DNA from: Phycisphaeraceae bacterium | GTDB lineage: Bacteria > Planctomycetota > Phycisphaerae > Phycisphaerales > SM1A02 | Assembly (NCBI GenBank): GCA_019636755.1 | Contig: JAHBWZ010000002.1 | Coordinates: 372,001-436,000 of the forward strand | Length of the DNA stretch: 64,000 nt | Direction: 5' to 3' | In this document: positions 1 to 8,060 of the stretch, one piece after another | Layout: the number at the start of each line of letters is the position of its first letter | Position numbering within the stretch: the first letter of the stretch is position 1 | The notes under the pieces: model-generated | Databases searched by the model: none | The model's input: the letters and a program-made list of their open reading frames with translations, nothing else | What the model was told of the DNA's origin: nothing | Translations under genes and position numbers: made by a program

Positions 1-555
1 GAGACCATCCGCGCTGATGAAGCCGGCGTGCTGAATGCGCTGGCCGCTCGCATCGGTGATCACGGTTCCCGTCACCGTCGTCGCCACCAGGGTCGGCACC
101 GATTCGATGCCCAGGTCCCGCGCCAGCGCGCTGAACTCGGGCATGCCGCGATCGACGCGCCACACCTGGAATCGACGATCGATCATGCCGCGCAGCGCCT
201 CGTCGCTCAGCGTCTCCTGCTCCAGTCGCGTGCAGGCGGCGCAGTCGGTATCCGAGGTGAAGAAGATCAGCAGCTGACGACCGGAGACCCGCGCCTGTTC
301 GCTCATGCGCGCCATGGAGGCGTGCGCACGCTCCTGCGCCCCGGCCTGGCGGTGCAGCGCGAACGTCCCGGCGAGCAGCAGCAGGACCGCCGCGGTCACG
401 ACGTACGGAATCGCGGATCGCTGTCGGCGCCGTGCATCCTCGGTCCGCGTATCGGCGGGATCCACGTGGGTCGTGGCCTCGAGGAATGGGCGCAGTGACG
501 TCACGCTCTCTGCATCGGATCGATGGCCGGGCGATCTTCCGCCACCCCGCGGCAT
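1..555 (-). CDS. membrane-anchored thioredoxin-like protein, 3' end outside the window
   Basis: The reading frame enters the window at base 1, so the C-terminus is missing; 185 residues are visible from an ATG at 555. An in-frame GTG at 504 is an alternative start, and neither has a clear ribosome binding site. Residues about 51-68 form one hydrophobic segment (YVVTAAVLLLLAGTFALH), so the N-terminal 50 residues would be cytoplasmic and the rest outside. The outer part has a thioredoxin-like fold signature: a beta strand (QLLIFFTS), a CxxC redox pair at about 105-108 (C-A-A-C), and the cis-proline motif VPT at about 153-155. The likely role is thiol-disulfide exchange or trapping of a cysteine partner at the membrane. 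The partner cannot be told from the neighbours. The next gene runs on the other strand. Confidence 0.7.
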   Translation of the reverse strand, partial: MPRGGGRSPGHRSDAESVTSLRPFLEATTHVDPADTRTEDARRRQRSAIPYVVTAAVLLLLAGTFALHRQAGAQERAHASMARMSEQARVSGRQLLIFFTSDTDCAACTRLEQETLSDEALRGMIDRRFQVWRVDRGMPEFSALARDLGIESVPTLVATTVTGTVITDASGQRIQHAGFISADGL

Positions 556-732
556 CCGGCGAGGGCCGGGCCGGCATGAACCGCAGAAGCCGCCCGGTCC
601 GCACACGTCAACCGGCGCCCCCGGATCCCTGCCGACGGGAGGTCCCGAAGGCCCCGTCCGGATCCCATGCTGCATCGACCTCGGAACCGGGCACCACCCC
701 GGCCACGAAGGGTCCATGCGAGGAGCGCCACG

Positions 733-1140
733 ATGGGCAGCGCCATGACGAACGCACGACCCGCGCCGGTCTCGGACCTCGTCCGGGAAGCGTGGCGGGG
801 TCACCTGCGCTTCGGCACGGGGCACACGCTCTTCCTCACGGTGGCCACCCTTGACATCCTGCTGACCGCCTGGGTGCTCTCGATCGGTGGGCGCGAGGTC
901 AATCCCGTCGCCGCCGCCGTCATCGCCACCTGGGGCATGGGCGGCATCATCTCGTTCAAGTTCGCGCTGACGATGTTCGTGATCACGATCACGGAGTACG
1001 TCGCCATGACGCACGAGCATGTCGCGCGCCGGCTCGTGCTTGCCGCGGTCGTGATCTCCGGAATCCCGCCGCTGTACTCTGCCGGTCTGCTGACCGCCGC
1101 GCACCTGCTGTACGGAATGCAGGTGCTGCCGACCGCCTGA
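733..1140 (+). CDS. small DUF5658-like integral membrane protein
   Basis: A 135-residue protein. The start at 733 is chosen because AGGAG at 721-725 lies 7 bases upstream; the frame is open further upstream but without a site. Three to four hydrophobic segments are visible: LFLTVATLDILLTAWVLS, the VNPVAAAVIATWGMGG stretch leading into FALTMFVITITEYVA, and LVLAAVVISGIPPLYSAGLL. The pattern L-D-x-x-L-T...G-x-E-x-N-P is typical of the DUF5658 family of unknown function. No catalytic residues are evident. The gene stands alone, with a long perfect hairpin beginning about 250 bases downstream. Confidence 0.65.
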   Translation: MGSAMTNARPAPVSDLVREAWRGHLRFGTGHTLFLTVATLDILLTAWVLSIGGREVNPVAAAVIATWGMGGIISFKFALTMFVITITEYVAMTHEHVARRLVLAAVVISGIPPLYSAGLLTAAHLLYGMQVLPTA

Positions 1141-1394
1141 CCCGGTCCGGGTCGGGCGCTCTCTCCGGTTCTCTCCGCGCCGGACACGCCGCGCCGGCAG
1201 CGACCGACCGGACCGGGACGCCGGGTCCGGTCGAAGCGCGCGGCCATGGCTCCCTTCGAACCACGACACCGACTGGTTGCACGCGCCCCCGGACGGGAAC
1301 GGCCGATCCCGCGCGCGGGCGCGGCCGTCGTGTGAACCTGCGGACCCTGGAGAGGCTGCGACGGCGCCGCGTCCACGACAGCGGGGCATGAAGC

Positions 1395-1430
1395 AGGCCG
1401 CGTGCCTGCTCCTCCGCAGGCACGCGGCCT
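1395..1430. terminator. 15-bp perfect hairpin between convergent genes
   Basis: Arms 1395-1409 and 1416-1430 are perfectly complementary (AGGCCGCGTGCCTGC with its complement) around the loop TCCTCC. It lies between the + gene ending at 1140 and the - gene ending at 1469, so it can serve as a bidirectional terminator. No strong T tract follows on either side. The rest of 1141-1468 shows no gene. Confidence 0.6.
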
Positions 1431-1468
1431 TCAGGATCCGCATCAGCAACCCGGCTCGACGAAGGGAC

Positions 1469-2332
1469 TCAGTCGCCGTGCCAGCTGTTGCCGTAGAGGT
1501 CGTAGATCACTGCATCGTTCGCGGGTCGGGCCTCATCGGTTCCCGTGGTGTCGATGCCGATGTCGATCGAGGTCGACAGGATCCGGGACTCGATCGGGCG
1601 GATGCGGAGGCGACCGCTCCGGTCGAGCAGCCGGGCGACCAGGCCAGGGTCCGGCGCCGCGACGAGATCGGGATCGCGGCGGAGCAGCGCGGCGACGTAG
1701 AGGCGCAGCGAGGCGCCGCAGATCGTGACGAGGTCCGCGTGCCGGGCGCCCTCGACCCGTGCCGACCGGCCGCTGGTCGGACGCACGTCCAGGCGCGTCC
1801 GGAACTCGACATCCGCGCAGGACGCGCCCAGCAGCGCGGCGCGCGCCAGTGCGTGCAGGTCGCGCGACTCGACCGGGCCGTCCACCAGCGCGAGGCGCCA
1901 GGCGTCCCACGGAAGCGCCAGGACCGACCGCAGGTCACGGGCGCCGCGTGCGCAGACCGCCCGCCAGGCGCCCGGCTCGCTGTCCGGATACGCGTCGCCG
2001 CAGCGTCCCGTCACGCCCGCGCGGTCGATGGTGCGCGTCGCCACAGACGCCTGGCCGGGCGGAACGTCGGGAGGCGGTCCGGCCGGCGCCGACCGGAGCA
2101 GGACCACAAGCGTGGACGCGCCCGGCTCCCCGGCGTGCGTGCCCGGAGCCCCTGCCTGGTCGATCGTCCAGAGCAGGTCCTGCGCGGTCAGCGGCTCCAC
2201 CTGGAGCACGCCCGCGGCTGCGTCCTCGCGGAGTTCGACGCGAAGCGGTGCGAGGCTGCGCGACAGCGTCGCATCGGCCTCGGTGTTCCTGGGCGGTCGA
2301 CCATCGGACGGAACGGAGTTCTCGGCGCTCAT
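1469..2332 (-). CDS. hypothetical protein, 287 residues
   Basis: A complete frame with a normal amino-acid mix, reading opposite to a competing + frame that looks like a high-GC shadow. No signal peptide, membrane segment or recognised domain is visible. The middle contains a run with alternating hydrophobic strands (VLLRSAPAG, RSVLALPWDAWRLALVDG) and the C-terminus is acidic and aromatic (DAVIYDLYGNSWHGD). The start ATG at 2332 has only a weak GAAGGTG upstream. Its end is followed by the hairpin at 1395-1430. Function unknown. Confidence 0.55.
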   Translation of the reverse strand: MSAENSVPSDGRPPRNTEADATLSRSLAPLRVELREDAAAGVLQVEPLTAQDLLWTIDQAGAPGTHAGEPGASTLVVLLRSAPAGPPPDVPPGQASVATRTIDRAGVTGRCGDAYPDSEPGAWRAVCARGARDLRSVLALPWDAWRLALVDGPVESRDLHALARAALLGASCADVEFRTRLDVRPTSGRSARVEGARHADLVTICGASLRLYVAALLRRDPDLVAAPDPGLVARLLDRSGRLRIRPIESRILSTSIDIGIDTTGTDEARPANDAVIYDLYGNSWHGD

Positions 2333-2509
2333 GGGGATGCACCTTCAGCCGGAGGTCGTCCGGACACGGTCAGGCGGGAGACGAGGTGGTGCACGGTGGA
2401 CATGCCGTGAGAAGGACACGGGCGGCGCGCGATGAAGTTCTGGTTGTGTCGCATCGAGGATTCCGTCAGCGGGGTTCGTGAAGGTGGGCGGGCGCGGGTA
2501 TCCGGAACG

Positions 2510-2556
2510 CAGCGAGCCCCGCCGGGCCGTATGACGGGGCCGGGCGGGGCTCGCTG
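2510..2556. terminator. GC-rich hairpin upstream of the helicase gene
   Basis: Arms 2510-2523 and 2543-2556 pair perfectly over 14 bp (CAGCGAGCCCCGCC with GGCGGGGCTCGCTG), with a second inner GGCC/GGCC pairing. It lies in the 485-base interval between the divergent genes starting at 2332 (-) and 2818 (+). No T tract follows, so it could equally be an RNA structural element or attenuator in the helicase leader. No gene was found in 2333-2817. Confidence 0.45.
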
Positions 2557-2634
2557 ATCGGAAACTCGTGTAGACGCGGTGGTCGATCAGTCTGCTGCTG
2601 GCTCCGTCCGGCCCGGCGCACGGCGGTGAATCGC

Positions 2635-2650
2635 CATGACGTACGTCATG
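2635..2650. promoter_or_regulatory. 16-bp perfect palindrome, candidate operator
   Basis: CATGACGTACGTCATG reads the same on both strands. It sits 167 bases before the helicase start in a non-coding interval between divergent genes. That position and perfect dyad symmetry fit the binding site of a dimeric repressor, but no regulator gene is adjacent and no promoter boxes were recognised. Confidence 0.35.
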
Positions 2651-2700
2651 ACGGTCGTCCGGTGCGTCGTGAGAAGAAGGGAACAGTGGCAGCGCATGGT

Positions 2701-2724
2701 CTGGTGGTCTGGTGGTCTGGTGGT
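2701..2724 (+). repeat. 8-bp tandem repeat, three copies
   Basis: CTGGTGGT is repeated three times head to tail in the leader of the helicase gene, with partial copies on both sides. Its length is not a multiple of three, so it is unlikely to be coding. It supports placing the helicase start downstream at 2818. Confidence 0.7.
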
Positions 2725-2817
2725 CCGGCGATCCGACCGCATCTGCGATCGATCCTCCTCATTCTCCACGCCGGCGGCGCACCGTCAAGGGGGAAGCCCG
2801 TATCCTCCACCTCCCTG

Positions 2818-4296
2818 ATGACCTCCAGCGATGCCACATTTCGGCCGGACGGCGGCGGCGGATTCGCGGACCTGGGCCTGAATGCGCTCCTGGTCCGGAA
2901 TCTCGCGCGCATGGGAATCCGGCGGCCGACACCGATCCAGGTCGCGGCGATTCCGCTCGGCGCCGAGGGACGCGACATCGTGGGGCTTGCGCACACGGGC
3001 ACCGGCAAGACTGCCGCGTTCATCACGGCGGCCGCGGAGCGCCTGCTCCGCGAGCGCCGCGCCGGCGCGCACGCCCGACGGACGCGCGCGGGTCGGCCGC
3101 TCGTGGTGGTGGTATCGCCGACCCGGGAAATCGCCGTGCAGTGCGCGGCCGAGGCGGAGCGACTGCTCACCGGCTGCCGCATGCGCGTCGTCTGTGTCAC
3201 GGGACGATCGGGACTCCGGCCGCAGGCCGAGGACCTGGAGCGCGGCGTCGAGGTCCTGGTGGGAACGCCCGGGCGGCTGCGCGAACTCGCGGAGGCCGAG
3301 GCCTGTGCGCTGGACGCGGTGCGCATCATCGTGCTGGACGAGGGCGACCGCCTGCTCGACATGGGCTTCCTGCCGCAGGTCAACTGGCTGCTCGATCGGA
3401 TGCCCGCGCTCGATCAGCGTCTCCTCTTCTCCGCGACGATGCCCGCGCCGGTGGAGCGGCTCGCGGCGCGGATCCTCCGGGAGCCCGCCCGCATCGAGGT
3501 CGATCCGCAGGCACAGGCGGTGGAGCATGTCCGGCAGACGCTGATGCGCCTTCCGGATGCGAAGAAGATCGAGCGCGTGCTCGCGCTGTTCGCGGAAGGC
3601 CACGGTCGCGGCACCGTGATCTTCTGCCGGACGCGCCGGCGCGTCGGGTGGGTCGGTGCCGCACTGCATCGCCACGGCATCCGCGCCGGCATCCTGCACG
3701 GCGATCGATCGCCCGCTCAGCGGCGGACCACGCTCGCGGCGTTCGAATCGGGCACACTCGATGCGCTCGTTGCCACCGACGTCGCGGCGCGCGGCCTGCA
3801 CATCGAGCGCATCCGGACCGTCATCAACTACGACCTGCCGCTCGAGCCGCGCGAGTTCGTGCACCGCATCGGCCGGGCCGGCCACGGCGGCGGGTTCGGC
3901 GAGGCCTTCACGCTGCTCAGCCCGCTCGACGAGGCGCGCTGGGAGAAAGTCCGGGTGCGCGTGAAGCCGACCATCCGCGAGGTCGCCGCGACGGCGGAGG
4001 CGGCACCGGCGGCGCCGACGCCGAGGCGGAGTCCTCCTCCGGCGGGCGCGCGACCGGAGTCGACCGGCCGGGCGGCACGTGGGCGCCAGTCGACGCGCAC
4101 GAAGGCGAGCCCGCCTCCCGCCCGGGAGCGCGGCCGGCGTCCGCGCGGAACGGCGCACGGCGCCGTCGAGGGTGCGCGCCCGAAGCGCCGTCCCGTCGGC
4201 GACAAGCCCAGGTCGGGACGCCGCGGCGCCAGCCGTCCGATCGCCCCCGGGGAAAAGCCGGGACGCGGGGTTCGACGGCCCGGGTCGCCGCCGTAG
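2818..4296 (+). CDS. DEAD-box ATP-dependent RNA helicase (DEGD variant)
   Basis: A 492-residue RNA helicase of the DEAD-box family, unwinding short RNA duplexes during ribosome assembly or mRNA turnover. Motifs appear in order: Q motif (F16, PTPIQ 37-41), motif I AHTGTGKT (58-65), Ia PTREIA (101-106), Ib VGTPGR (148-153), motif II DEGD (174-177), III SAT (205-207), IV IFCRTRRR, V TDVAARGLH (320-328) and VI HRIGRAG (349-355). Motif II reads DEGD instead of DEAD. After about residue 385 the protein becomes a low-complexity tail rich in Arg, Pro, Gly and Ala, as in RhlE-type helicases. The frame is open for another 64 codons upstream, but that part covers an 8-bp repeat and looks non-coding, and ATG 2818 matches the usual family start just before the Q motif. 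No close ribosome binding site is visible. Confidence 0.93.
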   Translation: MTSSDATFRPDGGGGFADLGLNALLVRNLARMGIRRPTPIQVAAIPLGAEGRDIVGLAHTGTGKTAAFITAAAERLLRERRAGAHARRTRAGRPLVVVVSPTREIAVQCAAEAERLLTGCRMRVVCVTGRSGLRPQAEDLERGVEVLVGTPGRLRELAEAEACALDAVRIIVLDEGDRLLDMGFLPQVNWLLDRMPALDQRLLFSATMPAPVERLAARILREPARIEVDPQAQAVEHVRQTLMRLPDAKKIERVLALFAEGHGRGTVIFCRTRRRVGWVGAALHRHGIRAGILHGDRSPAQRRTTLAAFESGTLDALVATDVAARGLHIERIRTVINYDLPLEPREFVHRIGRAGHGGGFGEAFTLLSPLDEARWEKVRVRVKPTIREVAATAEAAPAAPTPRRSPPPAGARPESTGRAARGRQSTRTKASPPPARERGRRPRGTAHGAVEGARPKRRPVGDKPRSGRRGASRPIAPGEKPGRGVRRPGSPP

Positions 4297-4348
4297 CGCC
4301 CACCGGAGCCGCCGGACACGGAGGGGCCGCGGCCGGAACGTCCTGCCG

Positions 4349-5476
4349 TCAGAACGCGATGCTCAGTGCCGCGAACGCAGAGACGTCGCTCCGCGCGGAG
4401 GTTGAGCGCGACTCGGTCTGGTACTCGTGGGCAAGTCCGAGCTTGAGATCGATGCCGCGCATCTGGTCCACCCGCCATCGCCACTGCGCCTGCGAGAGCG
4501 TCCTGAAGTCGTCCGGCTCAGAGAGGTCCGGGTACCAGGTCGATTCCAGGTCGAGCGACATGCGGTCGTTGATGCGCCAGTCGAGCGTGACCGCGAGGAC
4601 GCCCTCCGGCGTCAGCGGCTCTCCCGAGGGCAGCCCGAATCGATAACTCGCGCCCGCGCCGACGCGCGTGAACATCGTGACGATGTCCCGGCGCTTCCCC
4701 TCGGCAGGATCGGCGCCCAGGAGCTGGAACACCCGGTACGTCACGCCGGACGAGGCCGACAACCGCGCATCCCAGGACTGGAACTCGTCGTAGTCGGCGC
4801 GGCTCTGGACGAAGGTGCTCCACCGCGGCTCCGGCGTCTTCCACTCGGAGAGCAGCCCCGCCGTCGCGGCGTTCTCGCTGCGCTGGCCGCGCGACGAACC
4901 GTAGCGGTAGAGGCTGTCCAGCCGCGTGGTATTGAGGCCGGCGGTCCGCGTGGACGTGATCCCCGCGCGCACGCGCAGATCCCGCGTGGTCCCGCTGCTG
5001 CCGCTGAATCCGAACTCCAGCCTGGATTCCCACGTCGGCCGCGCCGGCAGCGCCTCGACGACGCGGGCGACGGCCTCGGCGGCGGCGGCGCCGGCATCCG
5101 GCGCCCCCGGCACCGCGGCCGGGGAGGACGGCGCTGCGGGCGGTCCCGCGGCGGCCTGCTCCCGCTTGGCGGCGAACGACTCGCGCGGCAGGGCCGAGGG
5201 CTGCTCGACCTCGCGACCGTCGATGGTCCGGATATCCGAGAGTTCGACGCGGATCTCTCCGAGGATGCGGTGCGAGAGGATCAGCGAGGTGTCGCTGCGC
5301 TCAAGGATCGTGGCCGTGATCGTCTCACCGCTGACGAGTTCGATCCGCCTCGATGCCAGGGCGGGCGTCGAGGCGAGCGCAAGCGTGCATGCGGCGACGA
5401 GCATCGCGCCGCGTCGACGCGATCGAGAGACAGTCGGACCGATCGGCACTCCAGCGTGCGGCTCAATTCGAGGCAT
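4349..5476 (-). CDS. DUF481-type outer-membrane beta-barrel protein
   Basis: A 375-residue exported protein. A long basic N-region (SRSRRRGA) is followed by a hydrophobic core and an Ala-x-Ala-like cleavage site (LALASTPALA). The mature N-terminus (RRIELVSGETITATILE...) resembles a small Sm-like beta domain found in planctomycete exported proteins. After a Pro/Ala-rich linker, the C-terminal 220 residues alternate polar and hydrophobic residues with many W/Y/F-ending strands (RLEFGFSGSSG, SFVQSRADYDEF, LAVTLDWRIND) and finish in Phe (SAFAALSIAF), as outer-membrane barrels do. This matches the DUF481/YdiY family, called salt-induced outer-membrane proteins in some bacteria. The start at 5476 is preferred, with GGAG about 10 bases upstream. 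It follows the crotonase gene by 22 bases and is probably co-transcribed. Confidence 0.75.
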   Translation of the reverse strand: MPRIEPHAGVPIGPTVSRSRRRGAMLVAACTLALASTPALASRRIELVSGETITATILERSDTSLILSHRILGEIRVELSDIRTIDGREVEQPSALPRESFAAKREQAAAGPPAAPSSPAAVPGAPDAGAAAAEAVARVVEALPARPTWESRLEFGFSGSSGTTRDLRVRAGITSTRTAGLNTTRLDSLYRYGSSRGQRSENAATAGLLSEWKTPEPRWSTFVQSRADYDEFQSWDARLSASSGVTYRVFQLLGADPAEGKRRDIVTMFTRVGAGASYRFGLPSGEPLTPEGVLAVTLDWRINDRMSLDLESTWYPDLSEPDDFRTLSQAQWRWRVDQMRGIDLKLGLAHEYQTESRSTSARSDVSAFAALSIAF

Positions 5477-5498
5477 GCGGACACGGCTCCGGCGGACG

Positions 5499-6296
5499 TC
5501 ACGGGCGGGGCGCCCGCAACGTCCGAAGGCGCGCCTGCGTCGCGGCATCGGCAATCACCTCCGCCGAGACGCGCGCTGCGCGCGTGAGCCATTCATCGTC
5601 CATCGAGCCGTCGAACTCGTTCAGGAATTCCTTCATCCGCGTGAGCGCGTGCGGCGGTGACGAGAGCAGCGTCGCGATCAGCGCCGCGGTTGCCTCCGGC
5701 AGCGACTCCCGCGCCGCCAGATCGGTCACGATGCCGCGCTGATGTGCCTCGGATCCGGAGATCGTTCCGCCGCGGAGGAGCATCGATCGCGCGGCGGACG
5801 GTCCGATCCGACGGATGAGCCACGGCGACATGAGCGCCGGGCTCAGGCCGGTGGATGCCGCGGGATACCCGAGTTTCGCCTCCGGATGCGACACGGCGAA
5901 GTCGGCGGCGGCGACGAATCCGAACCCGCCGCCGATCGCGGCACCCTGGACGGTGGCGATCGTGACCGCGCGCTGGCGCCGCAGGCGCGTCATCACCTCG
6001 CCCAGCCGCATCAGCACCCGCTCGACCGTTTCCGGACCGGCCAGGATCTCGTCCAGGTCGAGGCCGGCGCAGAACACCGGGCCATTGCCGCCGATCGTCA
6101 CGACGCGGATCTGCGGATCCGACTCCGCCCTGGCCAGGGCGTGGTCGAACGCCTCGAGCATCGGCAGCGAGGTCGGATTGCGCCGGTCCGGTTCATCGAA
6201 TCGGATCGCCAGTACGGATCCGTCCGACTGCACCTCCATGGTGACGTGACTCCGGGAGACGGGCGCGGCGGCCGGCAGGTCGGTCGGGTCGGGCAT
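5499..6296 (-). CDS. enoyl-CoA hydratase/isomerase (crotonase) family protein
   Basis: A 265-residue crotonase-fold protein acting on a CoA thioester. The oxyanion-hole segments are present: FCAGLDL at 75-81 and AAIGGGF at 119-125. However, the two glutamates that catalyse water addition in enoyl-CoA hydratases are not at their usual places: the position after GGGx is Gly (GGGFGF) and the later QPE-type loop reads YPAAST. It may therefore be an isomerase, thioesterase, decarboxylase or other crotonase variant rather than a hydratase. The start ATG at 6296 is chosen by family length; the frame runs further upstream over the neighbouring gene's end. The adjacent DUF481 gene is unrelated in function. 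A leucine-degradation link to the carboxylase gene at 16.3 kb is possible but only inferred. Confidence 0.8.
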   Translation of the reverse strand: MPDPTDLPAAAPVSRSHVTMEVQSDGSVLAIRFDEPDRRNPTSLPMLEAFDHALARAESDPQIRVVTIGGNGPVFCAGLDLDEILAGPETVERVLMRLGEVMTRLRRQRAVTIATVQGAAIGGGFGFVAAADFAVSHPEAKLGYPAASTGLSPALMSPWLIRRIGPSAARSMLLRGGTISGSEAHQRGIVTDLAARESLPEATAALIATLLSSPPHALTRMKEFLNEFDGSMDDEWLTRAARVSAEVIADAATQARLRTLRAPRP

Positions 6297-6345
6297 GGGG
6301 GCATTGTGGCGCACGGCGCGGGTCACGTGTCGGGCCGTGCAGCGA

Positions 6346-7233
6346 TCACTCCAGAAGCCGGCCGCATTCCGGGCATCGCGCATGAAACTCCAGGCCGCGC
6401 ACGTCATAGTCGCAGTGCCCGCAGCGATTGCGCCTCTGCCTGCGGAGACGGCGGGCGCGGGCGACGCCACCCATGGCGGTCCAGCCCGCCCGCAGGACGG
6501 TCACCGCGACCGAGCTCGCGGCCGCGATCACGAAGCCCGTGAGCAGGACCGCGTACACGGTCGCCGACCAGATCCGCCCGCGCGCGGGAACCGCCTCCGG
6601 AGCCAGCACGTCGACGGAACGCGCAAACTCCGCGTCCGCCGCGGCGGTCCGGCGCAGCAGGGGAAGCAGAGGGTCGTCGGGGGCCAGGCGGGCGTGTACG
6701 GTGACCTCCGCCGACGGGAACCGCGTCAGCCGGAGCCGGGCGACGGGGCCGCGCGTCCGCGTCACCAGCGGCCAGCCGTGCAGCATGAGCACGCGTTCCA
6801 GTTCGAACTCCGCGGATGGAAAGGCCGGCGGATAGAGAAGACGCCCGCCGGAGTCCACCTCGGTCGAGATCCATGGGGGGCCGCGCTCGGGCTCGACGAT
6901 GACGCCCAGCCGCGTGTCCTGGACCCGTTCCTCGATGACCAGCGCCTCGGCGGCCAGCATGAAGAGCAGCGCCGCCGCCGGAGACGCGAGTATCAGCCCC
7001 CGGCGGACGCGGTTCCACGGATCGCCCGGAAGCGGCGCCGCGTACGCGTCGATGCTGCGCAGCCACCGGCGCACCGCGCGCAGGCATGCGCGGACGGGTC
7101 CGAGGCGCGGCCGACGGGTGGAGCGGGCCGGGGATGGACGCGGCGAGTCGATCATGTGGCGTTCAGACGGGAACCTGCGTGAATGGACGCGATCGGTCGT
7201 GTCCGACGCACTCCGCACCTTCGAAGGCGTCAT
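6346..7233 (-). CDS. membrane protein with C-terminal zinc ribbon
   Basis: A 295-residue protein with two hydrophobic segments, one near residues 75-95 (GLILASPAAALLFMLAAEAL) and one after residue 220 (VYAVLLTGFVIAAASSVAVTVL), enclosing an extracytoplasmic domain of about 130 residues. The last 25 residues form a zinc ribbon, CGHCDYDVRGL...CPECGRLL, placed on the cytoplasmic side. This layout recurs in Phycisphaerae and has no assigned role. The start ATG at 7233 overlaps the stop of the upstream glycosyltransferase as ATGA, which suggests translational coupling; a second ATG at 7155 is possible. It may act with that glycosyltransferase in cell-envelope biosynthesis, but this is only inferred from coupling. 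Confidence 0.7.
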   Translation of the reverse strand: MTPSKVRSASDTTDRVHSRRFPSERHMIDSPRPSPARSTRRPRLGPVRACLRAVRRWLRSIDAYAAPLPGDPWNRVRRGLILASPAAALLFMLAAEALVIEERVQDTRLGVIVEPERGPPWISTEVDSGGRLLYPPAFPSAEFELERVLMLHGWPLVTRTRGPVARLRLTRFPSAEVTVHARLAPDDPLLPLLRRTAAADAEFARSVDVLAPEAVPARGRIWSATVYAVLLTGFVIAAASSVAVTVLRAGWTAMGGVARARRLRRQRRNRCGHCDYDVRGLEFHARCPECGRLLE

Positions 7234-8060
7234 GCGGCGCCGGGCGGACGACCCGCACGGAACGAGCAGCGCAGCGCCACGATCGTCACGATGATCCTGG
7301 TGCCCGCGCGGAGCACGCCGCCGACGGTCCCCGAGATCTTGGAGCGTCCCTGTCGGCGCCGTCGGTACGGCACATCGATCTCCGCCACCGGCAGGCCGAG
7401 CAGCGCCGCCTTCATCTGCATCTCGACCGTCCAGCCCCACGTCGGATCGGCCATGCGCAGTTCCTGCAGCGCTTCCCACCGGATCGCGCGGAACGGTCCG
7501 AGATCCGAGTAGGCGCGCCCGCCGAGGACGCGCATGAGCGCGCAGGCCAGCCTGTTGCCGAAGCGCTGCACCATGTTGAGCGCCCCGGGTTCCGCGCACT
7601 TCACGCGCGATCCGATGACGATCACGGCCTCGCCGCGCAGAATCGGCGCCACCAGTTCCGGGAGCATGGACGGATCGTCGGAGAGATCGGCGTCCAGGAA
7701 CACCAGCGCCTCCGGCGGCTCCGCCTGCCCGGCAAGCGCGGCGATGCCCCGCAGGCACGCGGACCCGTAGCCGCGCCGCGCTTCGCAGACCACCACCGCG
7801 CCGTGATGGCGTGCTATCGCCGCGCTGCCGTCTGTCGATCCGTTGTCCGCGATCACCACGGTCCGGACGGTCCCGTCCGCGCGCAGCGGCGCCAGCGCTT
7901 CGAAGAGCGCGGGCAGCGACTCCGCCTCGTTGAACACCGGGATGAGCAGGTCCACCCGGCGCCCGGTGCGGGCGTCACGGTCCGCGGCGGGGTCCCCGGC
8001 ACCGTCGCCGGGTGGCCGGCCCCCGACGCCCGGCGCGGGTCCGTCAGTACTCGCTGACAT
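7230..8060 (-). CDS. GT2 glycosyltransferase, polyprenyl-phosphate sugar transferase type
   Basis: A 276-residue GT-A fold glycosyltransferase of family 2. Visible signatures are the N-terminal nucleotide-binding strand LLIPVFNEAESLP (38-50), the ADNGSTDGS loop (71-79), the metal-binding DADLSDDP (about 122-129), and the acceptor region WTVEMQMKAALLGL with the basic VPYRRRRQGRSKISG. These features fit enzymes that transfer a sugar from a nucleotide to a polyprenyl phosphate or lipid. There are no strong C-terminal membrane helices apart from a short AGTRIIVTIVALR segment. The first 17 bases overlap the end of trpC, and the stop overlaps the next start as ATGA, so trpC, this gene and the zinc-ribbon gene form one transcription unit. 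Confidence 0.85.
   Translation of the reverse strand: MSASTDGPAPGVGGRPPGDGAGDPAADRDARTGRRVDLLIPVFNEAESLPALFEALAPLRADGTVRTVVIADNGSTDGSAAIARHHGAVVVCEARRGYGSACLRGIAALAGQAEPPEALVFLDADLSDDPSMLPELVAPILRGEAVIVIGSRVKCAEPGALNMVQRFGNRLACALMRVLGGRAYSDLGPFRAIRWEALQELRMADPTWGWTVEMQMKAALLGLPVAEIDVPYRRRRQGRSKISGTVGGVLRAGTRIIVTIVALRCSFRAGRPPGAA

Noticed and set aside
2626-2817. An upstream start for the helicase.
   Set aside because: The extra 64 codons cover an 8-bp tandem repeat and a palindrome, have odd composition and precede the normal family start.
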